Source: Methylobacterium persicinum (lineage in GTDB: Bacteria; Pseudomonadota; Alphaproteobacteria; Rhizobiales; Beijerinckiaceae). From it: a stretch of DNA of 64,000 nucleotides. Of the stretch, positions 54,859 to 64,000 are shown in pieces (positions within the stretch are counted from its first letter, which is position 1; each line of letters starts with the position of its first letter). Where the stretch lies: positions 1-64,000 of the forward strand of contig NZ_BPQX01000011.1 in NCBI RefSeq assembly GCF_022179525.1. Direction: 5' to 3'. Position numbers and translations under genes: made by a program. A model generated the notes under the pieces. That model did no database searches and was not told the origin of the DNA. It saw only the letters and a list, made by a program, of their open reading frames with translations.

Positions 54859-56230
54859 GATGGACTGGATGCCCCCACTCCGGCGGAAGCCGGTAGTCTG
54901 GGCCTGGACCTTTCACATCTGCCGGAGCAGTCCATGGATCCGATCGCCATCGTCGGCCTCGATCTGGCCAAGCGCATCTTCCAAGTTCACGGCGCACGCG
55001 CCGATGGCAGCGTCGCGCTACGCAAAAAGCTGTCGCGACCGCAGGTCCTCACGTTTTTCGCGCAACTTCCGGCCTGCATCGTCGCCATGGAGGCCTGCGC
55101 TTCGGCACACGAGTGGGGACGTGCGATCCGTGAACTGGGGCACGAGGTCCGACTGATCCCACCGATCTACGTCAAACCGTTCATCAAGCGGCAGAAGAAC
55201 GATGCCGCCGACGCGCAGGCGATCGCCGAGGCCGCCTCGCGCCCGACGATGCGCTTTGTTGCGATCAAGAGCGAGGCTCAGCAGGCGCGAGCCATGATCT
55301 TTCGGACGCGCGACCTTCTGGTCCGGCAGCGCACCCAGCTCATCAATGCGTTGCGCGGCCATCTCGCCGAGCACGGCATCGTGGCGCCGCAGGGAGCGAC
55401 CAACGTGCGCCAGCTCGCCCAGGCGCTTGACGACGTCACGACTTCGCTCGATCCGCTCGTTGCCGATCTGAGCCGTCTCTACCTCGACCAGATCAAGGAT
55501 CTCGACGCGCGGATCTCGGAGTTGGAGAAGCGGGTCGCGCGGGAAGCCAAGCGATCTGGCACGCCGTCCCGCCTCATGACGATGCCGGGGATCGGGCCGA
55601 TCACCGCGATGGCGATCGAGACGTTCGCGCCGCCGATGGCGACGTTCAAGCGCGGACGCGATTTTGCAGCCTGGCTCGGCCTCGTGCCGCGGCAGTTCTC
55701 TTCAGGCGGAAAGCAGGTCCTGGGTCGCGTCTCCAAGATGGGCCAGCGCGACATCCGGCGTCTCCTGATCATCGGCGCCATGACGGTCATCCGCTGGTCG
55801 ATCCGTAAGGGAGCGCCGGCAGGCTCCTGGCTGGCGCGGATGCTGCCACGCAAGCCGCGTCTGGTCTTGGCCATCGCTTTGGCGAACAAGATGGCCCGTG
55901 CAGCCTGGGCGATGCTGATGAAGAACGAGAATTACAGGGCTCCGGTGCCGGCGGCTTGATCAAGACATCAAGCCACCGTCGCATCGGTGTGGCGGGCAGG
56001 AAGGTCGAAGAGAGGTAAGGACGGAACGATCGGTCAGATCGGGATCAGGAAAAGCAAGACTGGTTGACGAGCCACGAGCTCGCGTGTGTTGATCTGCACC
56101 TGATCCGCGCATCTCCATACTGGCCCGCGGCATGGACAAGGCCGCTTCATGAGGCCTGAGACATGACCGCACCCGATCCCCCGTCAGAGCCGCTCAACAC
56201 CCTCTTGCGCGACAGGGGGCATCCAGACAT
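54859..56230 (+). mobile_element. IS110-family (IS1111-type) insertion sequence, 1372 bp
   Basis: The borders are defined by the kinase gene it interrupts: removing 54859-56230 restores the reading frame exactly (TGG TTC | AAC GAC on the minus strand). Subterminal inverted repeats CTGGATGCCCCC lie at 54865-54876 and, inverted, at 56215-56226, 6 and 4 nt inside the ends, as in the IS1111 group. No target duplication is visible. Confidence 0.9.
54934..55959 (+). CDS. IS110-family DEDD transposase
   Basis: A 341-residue transposase with a RuvC-like DEDD N-terminal domain: GLDLAKRIFQVHG (Asp), IVAMEACASAHEWGR (Glu) and KNDAADAQAIAEA (two Asp). The C-terminal Transposase_20 domain follows with LMTMPGIGPITAMAIE, FAAWLGLVPRQFSSGGK and GQRDIRRLLIIGAM. 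IS110 enzymes use a bridge RNA from the element's non-coding ends. Here the longer non-coding part is downstream (about 270 nt), the side typical of the IS1111 group. Confidence 0.93.
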   Translation: MDPIAIVGLDLAKRIFQVHGARADGSVALRKKLSRPQVLTFFAQLPACIVAMEACASAHEWGRAIRELGHEVRLIPPIYVKPFIKRQKNDAADAQAIAEAASRPTMRFVAIKSEAQQARAMIFRTRDLLVRQRTQLINALRGHLAEHGIVAPQGATNVRQLAQALDDVTTSLDPLVADLSRLYLDQIKDLDARISELEKRVAREAKRSGTPSRLMTMPGIGPITAMAIETFAPPMATFKRGRDFAAWLGLVPRQFSSGGKQVLGRVSKMGQRDIRRLLIIGAMTVIRWSIRKGAPAGSWLARMLPRKPRLVLAIALANKMARAAWAMLMKNENYRAPVPAA

Positions 56231-58426
56231 GAACCAGTACAGCGAGCCGTCCGGATGCGCGGCCCAGACTTGGTTCGGGATGGCCTGCGCGAAGACCCGG
56301 AACTGCTCCTCGCTCTCGCGTCGGCTCGCCTCGGCGCGGAAGCGCTCGATGGCGGCGCGGGTGCGCTCGGCGATGTCACGGATGAAGGCGAGCTTGTCGG
56401 TCCGCCAGTCCCGCACCTGCCGGTCGTGCAGGAAGAGCACGGCCACGATCCGCCCGTGCTCCATGACCGGCACGTTGATCAGGGCGCGGACGCCGATGTC
56501 CAGGAGGGGACCCGGGTTGCCCGCGGTCCGCGGGTCGAGGGTCACGTCCGGAATGACGATCTCGCGGCCTTCCTCCAGGCCCGCGCGCACCTCGCCGTAG
56601 TCGTCGAAGCGGTGGCGCCCGGCGACGCTCGCCACGCCCGGCGCCGTCCAGTCCCGCTCGATCTCGATGCGCTCCAGGGCTTCGTCGACCGTGCCGTAGC
56701 CTGCCCGGTCAAGGCCCAGCGTGCGGGCCATGATCTCTGCCCCGACGGCCGCCATCTCGGCCGTTCGGCGGCAGCCCTGGAGGCGGTCGCCGAAGGTGAT
56801 CAGGGCATCCCGGAAGGATTCCTGCCTGCGGCGCTCGGTCAGATCACGGGTGACGGTGCCGTAGCCGGTGACGGCGCCGTGCGCGTCGCGGACCGGGAAG
56901 ATCGTGTAGTGAACCGGGACGGCGGCGCCGGTCGAGAAGTTGCGGAACGAAAGGTCGCCTTCCCAGAAGCCGCTCTCGCGCGCCGCCGGGAGCGCCTCCT
57001 CCAGCACCGTCGACCTGTCGCCGGGCTCGAAGAAGTCCGCCACGTCGTAACGGCGGGCTTCCTCCAGGCTCGCGAGGCCCACGAGCCTGCGCCCCGCCTC
57101 GTTCAGGAACTCGGCCTTGCCGCCGAGGCCGGCGAGACCGATGAAGTCGCTCGACTGCTCGACGAGGGCCGCCAGACGGCGCGCGCTCGCCTCGGCGGCT
57201 CGGGCCTCGGTGATGTCACGGACCGTCCCGACGAAGCGCACCGGCCGCCCGTCCCGGAAGACGGTGTTGCCCCTCGCGGCCAGCACGCGCTCCACGCCGT
57301 CGTGCCGGCCGACGACGCGGTACTCGATGTCGAAGCCGTCGCGCGAGCCGATGGCGGCCTGGACGGCGCGGTCGGCCCGCTCGCGGTCGTCCGGGTGAAC
57401 CCCCGGAAGGAAGGCGCCTTCGTAGGAGACCGGGTCGTCGTCGGAGAGCCCGAACAGGGCGCGGGTGCGCGCGTCCCAGGTCAGCATGCCGGTGACGAGG
57501 TCGTAGTCGTAGATGCCGGTGCCGGCCCCCTCCAGCGCGAGCCGGAGCCGGTCCTCCGCCTCCTGCAAGTCGGCCTGCGCGGCCTGGCGCTCCGCGATGT
57601 CGGTGACCATGACGAAGATGCCGTCGACGGTCCCGTCCACGGCCCGGCGCGGGATGTAGCGGATCTCCGATTGGCGGCTTGCGCCGTCGCGGTAGGGCAT
57701 CAGCCCGTCGAAGGCGATGTCCTCGCCGGCGAGCGCCCGCGCCATGAGGGGCAGTCGCGCCTGGTAGACGGCCTCACCGACGACCTCGCGCACCCGCCGA
57801 TCGAGGATCTCGCTGGCCGGGCGCCCAAACCAGGTCTCGTAGTAGCGGTTCACGAACCGGTAGACATAATCCCGGTCGATGAAGGAGATCAGCACCGGCA
57901 GCGCGTCGGTGACGACCTGGAGCTCGTCCCGGACACGGCGTGTCTCGCCCTCGCTCGCCGTCGCCTCGGTGCGGTCGCGCAGGATCTTGAGGAAGCCCAG
58001 GCTGGCGCCCTCGGGCGACCGGAGGGGCATCAGTTCGCCGCTCGCCCAGAAGCGGGTGCCGTCCTTGCGCAGGTGCCAGCGCTCGTCGTTGGCCCGCCCG
58101 GTCTCCGCGGCGCACCGCATTTCCGTCTCCGGCCAGCCGGCCACGCGGTCCTCGGGCGTGAAGAAGGTCGAGGTCGGCTGCCCGACCATTTCCCCTGCCG
58201 ACCAGCCCAGGATGCGTTCGGCACCCGGGTTCCAGGCCGTGACCCGGCCATTCCGGTCCGTGGTGATGATGGCGAAGTCGACGGCGCTGCCGAATATCGC
58301 CGCGTAGTGTCCTGCCGGCGACGAGGAGCGGTCGTCCCGAAGCCGCGCCACCTCCGCCTCCAGCTCGCGCTCGCGTCGCCGCAGCCGCTCGATCTCGGCC
58401 CCGCTCACGGACGCACCCCGACCCAT
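56231..58426 (-). pseudogene. N-terminal half of the IS-split PAS/GAF hybrid histidine kinase
   Basis: After a short coil (AEIERLRRRERELEAEVARL) come four PAS domains: DFAIITTDRNGRVTAWNPGA; LPVLISFIDRDYVYRFVNRY; ALEGAGTGIYDYDLVTGM; and SSDFIGLAGLGGKAEFLNEA. A GAF domain (FGDRLQGCRRTAEMAAVGAE to INVPVMEHGRIVAVLFLHDR) follows, then the start of a fifth PAS that is cut at GSLYWF. The frame then reads into the insertion sequence and stops at 56147. Start 58426 (MGRGASVSG) is one of three nearby options. Restored, the protein would be about 1350 residues. It is left with sensors but no kinase core. Confidence 0.88.
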
Positions 58427-58936
58427 GCAAAGCATGGGACCCGGCGATCCGGCTCCCGAGAACGCAGGGGCTTGGCCAGGCAAGACGCGGAACGGGAGAA
58501 CGCGGACGTGATCAAACCGGGTAACCGACGGCAGCGGCAAGGGTGGAATCGCCTGCCTAAGTAGGACGGGCAAGGCTCGGCGGTAGCAGGGGCGTAGGCC
58601 AGACCCGTCCCTTTACGCAATCATGCCCCGCCGGAAGCCGGCGCAGGTGTCTCGCGCTTCGGCCCTTGGGGAGGATCACCGGCCGGCCCCCGAGCCCGGC
58701 CGCCCTTCGCCTCCACAAGGGCTTGCGAACGGCGCGCCGCGTGGCGCGTTCAGTCCGGACCGGTAAGGCCGGCTCAACCGGTATTCTCGCCGGGGTAGTC
58801 CAGGGAGTCCGGGAGGGTTGGCGTTCCAAGGGTCAATCTGCGCCCGGTCGGGAGGGTGCTGCACGCGGCCATCGCGCGGAAGCCCAAGGTTCGCGCCGCG
58901 TCCACCAACGCTTGACCGTATCAGGATGGCGAAATG
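58427..58936. other. Intergenic region upstream of the split kinase
   Basis: About 500 bp with no supported gene; it should hold the promoter of the minus-strand kinase. I see no clear motif beyond GC-rich dyads. Confidence 0.4.
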
Positions 58937-59149
58937 CTAGTCGCCGCTCTCCGCCACGGTGCCTACGGCGGCTTGAAGGACGGCCAGGTTGCCGCGAAGC
59001 GCCAGACCGTTGATGCGATGCCGGCGGCCCATGTGGCGGAGCATGTCCGCGGTGGCGTGGTGGCCGTCCTGCTCCAGCTCATGGGCTAGCCCAGCCAACT
59101 CGCGGGCCAAGCCCTCTTCCTCGACAATCTCCAGCATTGTCGCGTCCAT
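58937..59149 (-). CDS. Small helical protein, distant relative of the 48796/49108 pair
   Basis: About 70 residues with no known domain: LEIVEEEGLARELAGLAHEL, then MGRRHRINGLALRGNLAVLQ. The second helix resembles RRHRVxxLxMQGxxAAL of the paralogues at 48796 and 49108. The start at 59149 has AAGGCAGG just upstream, better than the Met at 59173. Function unknown. Confidence 0.55.
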   Translation of the reverse strand: MDATMLEIVEEEGLARELAGLAHELEQDGHHATADMLRHMGRRHRINGLALRGNLAVLQAAVGTVAESGD

Positions 59150-59338
59150 AACCTGCCTTCGCGTGTCGGGCATGCGTCGTCGTCAGCGTGTGAGGATGCC
59201 TCGCGATCTGGGAATTCCCCATGACGGCTCCAATGCTTATGGATGACGACCTGTCCTGCCCCGGCGACATGACCGGCCCCCTGGACGGGACAGCCAAGTC
59301 GTAGGCCGGCTGAAGTCTGAACAAGCGGGAAGCCGGCC

Positions 59339-59707
59339 ATGACCGACCGCTCGACCGCCCAGGCCGGGGCACCGGATCAGGGCGGCGGGCTCGCTGAGGA
59401 ACTGGCCTACCGCCTGCGCCAGCAGCAGCTCACCGCCGAGTACGGGCGCTTCGCGCGCAGGACCCACGATGCCGCCATCTGGACAGGGGGCCGAGGCGGA
59501 GACATCCGAGAGCGAATGGCAGAAACCTCACGCTTGGCACCCGTCGCCGAGGACTGCTCGCGACCCATTGCCGGTTCTGCAGAGGCCAGCTTTGAGGCTA
59601 TCTACGAGGCGGACGCCTACGATAGGTTAGTCTATGAGCAACGCTTGATCACTCAAGGCAAATGCCTACGGTATATCCGTGGCCCAATGCTGGGTGCTTG
59701 CGGTTGA
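59339..59707 (+). pseudogene. Probable truncated N-terminus of a GAF-type sensor kinase
   Basis: GGLAEELAYRLRQQQLTAEY and GRFARRTHDAA resemble the opening helix of GAF-containing kinases, where LLAEFGRFALRTRD is followed by a GAF domain. Here the similarity ends within 60 codons and the remainder (to 59707) has no domain. It could be a short real protein, but a decayed start of a kinase is more likely. Confidence 0.4.
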
Positions 59708-60015
59708 AGCAGCGGCTTACGCGGGCCGCCCCATACCACATTGGTTTCCCCGGCCCGACCACCTTAATCGGGTAGATATCAGCGGTTCCGATTGCATTCA
59801 CACAGGTTTAGTATCGGCCGCAACAGGCGCGAATACCACCTCATGAGAAGCTACTGACCTTTCGCCTATTGCCCGACGCGTCTCTGTTCTTTCGACCTCT
59901 GGTCGGATACTGATCGTCAGCCTACGGGCTTATTACCGAAGCCTCCTTTGCACCTTGAGCGGACCCGTGCGTTTGGGTGCCAAGCGCCAGGTTTCGACCA
60001 TTAGGAAGGCGACGA
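59708..60015. other. Gap between kinase remnant and response regulator
   Basis: About 310 bp of lower-GC sequence with no supported gene, repeat or clear terminator. The convergent neighbours both end here. Confidence 0.4.
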
Positions 60016-60390
60016 CTAGGCAGCCGTGTCGATGGCCTTCAGGAGCTGCGCCTGGCGGTAGGGCTTGAGCAGGAAGCGCCCGTCGTCCGGCATGTCGGCA
60101 TCGCGTAGCCCGGCCCGGCCGGACGTCACGACGAGCCGGATATGGGGCCAGCGCTCGGCAACCCGGCTGGCGAGCGCCAAGCCGTCCATCGAGCCCGGCA
60201 TGTCGATGTCGGTGAACAAAACGCCGACTTCCTCAGCCCTCTCAAGGATCGCCCAGGCGGCGTCGGCCGTGGCGGCCTGCAAGACGGGGAACCCGGCATC
60301 CTCCAGCATGTCGACGGCGATTAGGCGGACCAGGCTCTCGTCCTCCACGACGAGGACGGCGGATGGCGTCGCGGTGGGTTCGCTCGTCAT
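60016..60390 (-). CDS. Single-domain response regulator
   Basis: A 124-residue stand-alone receiver: AVLVVEDESLVRLIAVDMLE (acidic pocket), phospho-Asp in VGVLFTDIDMPGSMDG, Thr/Ser in RLVVTSGRAG and Lys in GRFLLKPYRQAQLL. It has no output domain, so it acts as a phosphate shuttle or sink, typically for HWE kinases in this group. It lies about 100 nt downstream of the HWE kinase at 60488 in the same direction and is its probable partner. Confidence 0.92.
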   Translation of the reverse strand: MTSEPTATPSAVLVVEDESLVRLIAVDMLEDAGFPVLQAATADAAWAILERAEEVGVLFTDIDMPGSMDGLALASRVAERWPHIRLVVTSGRAGLRDADMPDDGRFLLKPYRQAQLLKAIDTAA

Positions 60391-60487
60391 TGCTGAGGTG
60401 GGGTCCAGGAAGCGGGAAAGGGAGAACCGATTTAACGAGCGTTAGTTTCAGCTTGGCGGATGCCTCGCCGACCCTGCGCGCCGCACC

Positions 60488-62725
60488 TCAGGCGACGGCC
60501 TCGTCGCGCGGCTCCTGCAACGAGGCGAGCGGCGCCTCCAGGCGGCAGGTCAGTCCGGTCGGCGCGTAGGTGAGCTTGACCTCCCCGCCGACCTCGGCCG
60601 CGAAACTGCGCTCGATCAGGCGCGAGCCGAAGCCACGGCGCGTGGGCAGGGCGAGGATGGGCGGGCCGCCTTGCTCGGACCACGTTAGGCAGAAGCGGGG
60701 CGCGTCGTCCTCGTGCACAACGTGCCAGCGCAGATCGACCATGCCGCGCTCGCTGGAGAGGGCGCCGTACTTGGCGGCGTTGGTCGCGAGTTCGTGCAGC
60801 GCCAGCGCCAGCGCGAGGGCCGCCTTCGCGGAGAGGAGCACGTTCGGACCGCTTGTGCGGATGCGGGCCGCGGCGGCCCCCCGATGCACGGCGAGGGCGC
60901 CCTCCACGACCTCGGCGATGGGCGCCTCGGTCCAGCTCGACCGCGTCAGGATGTCGTGGGCGCGCCCGAGCGAGATCAGACGCTCGGTGAACGCCTCGCG
61001 GGCCGCGTCCAGGTCGGCGGCGTTGCGGAAGGTCTGGCTGGCGATGGCCTGGACCATCGCCAGCGTATTCTTGACCCGGTGCTGCAGCTCGCCCGTGAGC
61101 AGGCGCTGCCGCTCCTCCGCCTGGCGCCTGTCGTGGATGTCACTGTTGCTGCCGAGCCAGCCGACCACCGCGCCGCTGGCGTCCCGCAGTGGCTCGGCCC
61201 GGATCAGGAACCAGCGATATGCGCCGTCGTGGCGGCGCAGGCGCGCCTCGGTGTCGTAGACGACCTCGTGGGTGCGGGCATGCTCCCATACCCCGAGCAG
61301 GCCGGGCAGGTCGTCCGGGTGGATGACTTCGCCCCAGCCGAGGGGCAATGCCTGCTCGGGCGTCTGGCCGGTGTAGGCGTACCAACGGTCGTTCAGGTAG
61401 CTGAGGCTGCCGTCGGGGTTGCCGAACCAGATGATGGCCGGCGCAAGCTCGGTGAGCGCCGCGAACCGCTCCTCGGCGACCTTGCGCTCGTGGATGTCGA
61501 GGGTCGTGCCGATCCAGCTCGTCAGCGTGCCGGCCTCGTCCCGCACTGGCTTCGCGCGCGACAGGAACCAGCGGTACTGGCCGTCTGCCCGCCGCAGCGG
61601 AAATTCGACCTCGTAGGGCCGCCCGCTCTCGGACGCCGCAAGCCACGCCGCGCGGGTGGCCTCGCGGTAGTCGGGATGGATGGCACCCATCCAGCTCGCC
61701 TCGCCGGTCTCACCGGGAGGCAGCCCCGTGTAGTCGTACCAGTAGGCGTTGCAGTAGGTGACGTTGCCCGCGGCGTCGCCGAACCACACCACCTGCGGGC
61801 TGACCTCGACGAGGGAGCGGTAGCGCAACTCGCTCGCCTTCAGGGCGGCGCCGGCCTCGCGCTGGCCGGTGCGGTCGCGCAGGATCTTGAGGAACCCGAG
61901 GAGATCGCCGTCCTCGGAGCGCAGCGGCGTCGTCTCGCCCGATGCCCAGAACCGGGTGCCGTCCTTGCGCACGTGCCAACGCTCGTCGGGCGCGCTGCCG
62001 TTCTCCAGCGAGAGCCGCGCCTCCGTACCCGGCCAGCCGGCCGCGCGGTCCTCCGGCGTGAAGAACGCCTCGACCGTGCGGCCCAGCATCTCGGTTTCCG
62101 CCCAGCACAGGATGCGCTCGGCGCCGGCGTTCCAGCGGGTGATGCGCCCCTGGGGGTCGGTGGCGATGATGGCGTAGTCGGTGGCGCTGTCGAGGATGCG
62201 CTCGTGCAGCAGGCGCTGCTCGGCCTGCTCGCGGAGCGACCGGCGCAGCTCCATCTGCACCATGGTTTGGCGCGCGAGGCGCATCAGGCCCTTGCGCTGC
62301 CGCTCGGTGATCGCGTGCGGCTTGGTGTCGAGGACGCAGACCGTGCCGATGGGCTGGCCCTCGTCCGTCTTCAGAAGGGCGCCGGCATAGAAACGCAGGC
62401 CGGGCTCGCCGGTGACGAGCGGGTTGCCCTTGAAACGGGGGTCCCGTGTCGCGTCAGGCACGTACAGGAAGTCCTCCTGCAGGATGGCCTGTCGGCAGAA
62501 GGAGGTATCGAGCGGGGTCTCGCGGACACCGAGTCCCACCTCGGCCTTGAAGAACTGGCGCCCTTCGCCGATCAGGTTGATCACCGCGATGGGCGCCTCG
62601 CACAACTCGGCAGCGGCCTCCGCGATCTCGTCGAAGTCCCGCTCGCGCGGGGTGTCGAGCAGACGGTAGCGGTCGAGGGCGCGAAGGCGTTCGGCTTCAG
62701 CCTCGCTGGTACAGGCGCGGTCCAT
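60488..62725 (-). CDS. Soluble GAF-PAS-PAS-PAS HWE-type histidine kinase
   Basis: A cytoplasmic HWE kinase of 745 residues. Residues 1-165 are a GAF domain (RLRALDRYRLLDTPRERDFD, TSFCRQAILQEDFLYVPD, GQPIGTVCVLDTKPHA). Three PAS/PAC units follow (ATDYAIIATDPQGRITRWNA; QVVWFGDAAGNVTYCNAYWY; PAIIWFGNPDGSLSYLNDRW). The HWE core has GELQHRVKNTLAMVQAIASQ with phospho-His, LALHELATNAAKYGAL and LTWSEQGGPPI, then RRGFGSRLIERSF. No membrane segment is present. It probably pairs with the response regulator at 60016; possible inputs are light, redox or small ligands. Confidence 0.93.
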   Translation of the reverse strand: MDRACTSEAEAERLRALDRYRLLDTPRERDFDEIAEAAAELCEAPIAVINLIGEGRQFFKAEVGLGVRETPLDTSFCRQAILQEDFLYVPDATRDPRFKGNPLVTGEPGLRFYAGALLKTDEGQPIGTVCVLDTKPHAITERQRKGLMRLARQTMVQMELRRSLREQAEQRLLHERILDSATDYAIIATDPQGRITRWNAGAERILCWAETEMLGRTVEAFFTPEDRAAGWPGTEARLSLENGSAPDERWHVRKDGTRFWASGETTPLRSEDGDLLGFLKILRDRTGQREAGAALKASELRYRSLVEVSPQVVWFGDAAGNVTYCNAYWYDYTGLPPGETGEASWMGAIHPDYREATRAAWLAASESGRPYEVEFPLRRADGQYRWFLSRAKPVRDEAGTLTSWIGTTLDIHERKVAEERFAALTELAPAIIWFGNPDGSLSYLNDRWYAYTGQTPEQALPLGWGEVIHPDDLPGLLGVWEHARTHEVVYDTEARLRRHDGAYRWFLIRAEPLRDASGAVVGWLGSNSDIHDRRQAEERQRLLTGELQHRVKNTLAMVQAIASQTFRNAADLDAAREAFTERLISLGRAHDILTRSSWTEAPIAEVVEGALAVHRGAAAARIRTSGPNVLLSAKAALALALALHELATNAAKYGALSSERGMVDLRWHVVHEDDAPRFCLTWSEQGGPPILALPTRRGFGSRLIERSFAAEVGGEVKLTYAPTGLTCRLEAPLASLQEPRDEAVA

Positions 62726-63757
62726 CGTACAGACAGGCTTGAGGGGACTAAGTGGTTCCGTGAGATGAGGCGCCCGGCGGAGAATGCCAGGGCAATCCCC
62801 GCAATTGCCTGGGCGCCCGACCGGCCTTGATCCGACTCGATCCGTTAGGCCAGCCTAACTCGGTTCGCGAGGGCGAGCCCGCATGACGTTCGCGAAGCAT
62901 GTGGGATGAGGAACGCCCTCAAGACGCCCATGTACATATCTGCGCTGTCGTCCTCGCTGACCAACGTGGCTCTCGCGCAGCTTTGGGACCGCGGGCCGAC
63001 ATGGGTCGCGCTACTAATTCGGGCTGCGAACCTCCACTGATTCGGTCGCCGGCAACCTTGAAAAGGCAGGGCCCCCCTCTTTCGAGAGCGGCCCCAGATC
63101 TACTCTAGGTTTCACTGATGCGGAACTTCGGTGTCCAAAACCACATCACTGGGTCGGCTATCACTTGTCGGTCCTGCCGCGATCCGCGTGGCCTGCCGGC
63201 GCTGTTGTCCACCACGCCGCGTGGGGCCGCCGCCGACATCGGCGAGGAGTTGGCGCCGCACGGTGGCGCGTGCCACGTCGTGGCCAGGCCGATGGCGCCG
63301 GCGGTTCCGGCCACTTTGCCGCGCCGGATGCCAGGATCCGGAAGGTTCCGAGCGACCGGGAGACGGAAGACTTGGGCGGCCTCGACTGGCAAGCCCGGCT
63401 TTCCAGATCAACTCGATCATCGGATGTATCTCATTTTGGGACCGGGGCGGGCGCTCGGCATCACTACCTCCGTAGCTCCGACCTCCCCGCACGAGAGGAT
63501 CCGCATCGTCGTAGGCTCTGGAGCGACCGCCGTGTCGGCCGACGTGTTCGGCGGCCGGCGGCCGGAATCGGGCGAGCACCGGTGTAAGCGCGGTCGTGGC
63601 GAGTACAAACGCGACCGCAAGCGCGCGGGTTGGGCGGGTCATCGGTGTCGCTTCGATTTATTTGACACGAATGCTGCGCAGGACCGCGAAAAACATAGGC
63701 CTGCAAAGCCCGAAAAAGGCTAAACCACTAACCCCACGTTCCGGCATGACATCGAGT
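62726..63757. other. Gene-poor region left of the window-edge kinase
   Basis: About 1 kb with no convincing gene. Overlapping frames on both strands lack domains. The only candidate, at 63112-63642, is listed separately with low confidence. The sequence may be decayed. Confidence 0.4.
63112..63642 (-). CDS. Doubtful secreted hypothetical protein
   Basis: The frame opens with a plausible signal peptide (RALAVAFVLATTALTPVLA) followed by Arg/Gly-rich sequence without a domain. An overlapping minus-strand frame at 63105-63392 competes. It may be the start of a gene that has decayed further downstream. Confidence 0.25.
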   Translation of the reverse strand: MTRPTRALAVAFVLATTALTPVLARFRPPAAEHVGRHGGRSRAYDDADPLVRGGRSYGGSDAERPPRSQNEIHPMIELIWKAGLASRGRPSLPSPGRSEPSGSWHPARQSGRNRRRHRPGHDVARATVRRQLLADVGGGPTRRGGQQRRQATRIAAGPTSDSRPSDVVLDTEVPHQ

Positions 63758-64000
63758 TTACGGTCGGATGCCGGCTCGCGGACCCGGCACACCATCGGGT
63801 GCGGGCAGGGGGCGGCCAACGAAGCCGCGCGCCCATTCCCGCCCATTTGCCTCTCCCTGATGGCATTGGACTGCGAAGCGGGCACCGCCACCGGGCGAAG
63901 CCCGCAGATCCACCGTGAACCCGTGCAGCTTTGCAATCGCGGCGACGAGGCCGAGCCCCAGTCCGTTGCCCGGCGTCCGGCGAGCGCGCTCCGCCCGATA
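63758..64000 (-). CDS. C-terminus of a sensor histidine kinase (cut by window edge)
   Basis: Eighty residues ending at a TAA at 63758-63760. YRAERARRTPGNGLGLGLVA and AIAKLHGFTVDLRASPGGGA are the G2 region and last strands of a HATPase domain of the EnvZ/OmpR class. A 35-residue tail (EWARGFVGRPLPAPDGVPGP) follows. It resembles the decayed kinase at 6695, with RFYRAEPARHTVGNGLGLGL in the same place. The sensor and HisKA parts lie outside the window. Confidence 0.8.
   Translation of the reverse strand, partial: YRAERARRTPGNGLGLGLVAAIAKLHGFTVDLRASPGGGARFAVQCHQGEANGREWARGFVGRPLPAPDGVPGPRAGIRP

Noticed and set aside
60713-62830. 705-codon plus-strand frame opposite the soluble HWE kinase
   Set aside because: Shadow frame; all recognisable motifs are on the minus strand.

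Overview
The window looks like DNA from a high-GC alphaproteobacterium, most likely a Methylobacterium/Methylorubrum-type organism. This is an inference from the mix of families: an MbfA ferritin-VIT iron exporter, HWE-type histidine kinases, a NepR-like protein, a LOV hybrid kinase, NrsF with an ECF sigma factor, and a Csp-type copper store. A KfrA-type plasmid DNA-binding protein and many insertion sequences and broken genes point to a megaplasmid or an accessory chromosomal island. I recognised no tRNA, rRNA or CRISPR array.

Layout. (1) 0.25-9.5 kb: a diguanylate cyclase, then a minus-strand iron and oxidative-stress cluster. It holds mbfA, cytochrome b561 and a frameshifted large-subunit catalase, preceded by a secreted Dps-like protein. 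A decayed histidine kinase, a glycosyltransferase and a frameshifted second copy of the mbfA 5' end follow. (2) 9.7-14.5 kb: a putative PD-(D/E)XK nuclease, a KfrA-like protein and a TnpB (IS1341-type) element that abuts a beheaded zinc-ribbon membrane gene. (3) 14.5-26.4 kb, minus strand: copper island part one. One unit holds the copper store Csp, a DUF305 protein, a Cu P-type ATPase and DUF4396. A second holds an HMA chaperone and a Cys-rich secreted protein. A third is a tightly overlapping unit of YtkA/FixH-like protein, CusB, CusA and DUF411. A NicO-type transporter remnant lies between the second and third. (4) 26.8-31.4 kb: a LOV hybrid kinase, an AT-richer gap with a perfect FNR/FixK-type box and a 15-bp hairpin, then an ECF sigma factor with NrsF anti-sigma and a small secreted protein. 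(5) 31.8-45 kb: copper island part two. The plus strand carries DUF2231, small secreted proteins, a TolC-type lipoprotein, a multicopper oxidase, CusF, a DUF305-CusF fusion, a lytic transglycosylase, a GNAT protein, an ABC membrane domain without ATPase, and CueR. The minus strand carries PcoA/CopA-type oxidase and CopB. (6) 45-64 kb: a scrapyard of mobile elements and signalling genes. It has an IS3-family element beheading an ImmA/IrrE protease, small paralogous helical proteins, a NepR-like protein with a degenerate receiver, two HWE kinases, a response regulator, and a giant PAS/GAF hybrid kinase cut cleanly in two by an IS1111-type element.

Working together, the copper genes cover sensing (CueR), cytosolic buffering (Csp, HMA chaperone), inner-membrane export (P-type ATPase), trans-envelope efflux (CusBA plus the TolC-like protein), periplasmic carriage (CusF, DUF305, DUF411) and Cu(I) oxidation (two multicopper oxidases). 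The iron/H2O2 cluster and the dense set of PAS/LOV/HWE kinases fit a surface-living, light- and oxidant-exposed lifestyle. The frameshifts, in-frame stop and IS-split genes show that part of the region is decaying or recently rearranged; a few could be assembly errors.
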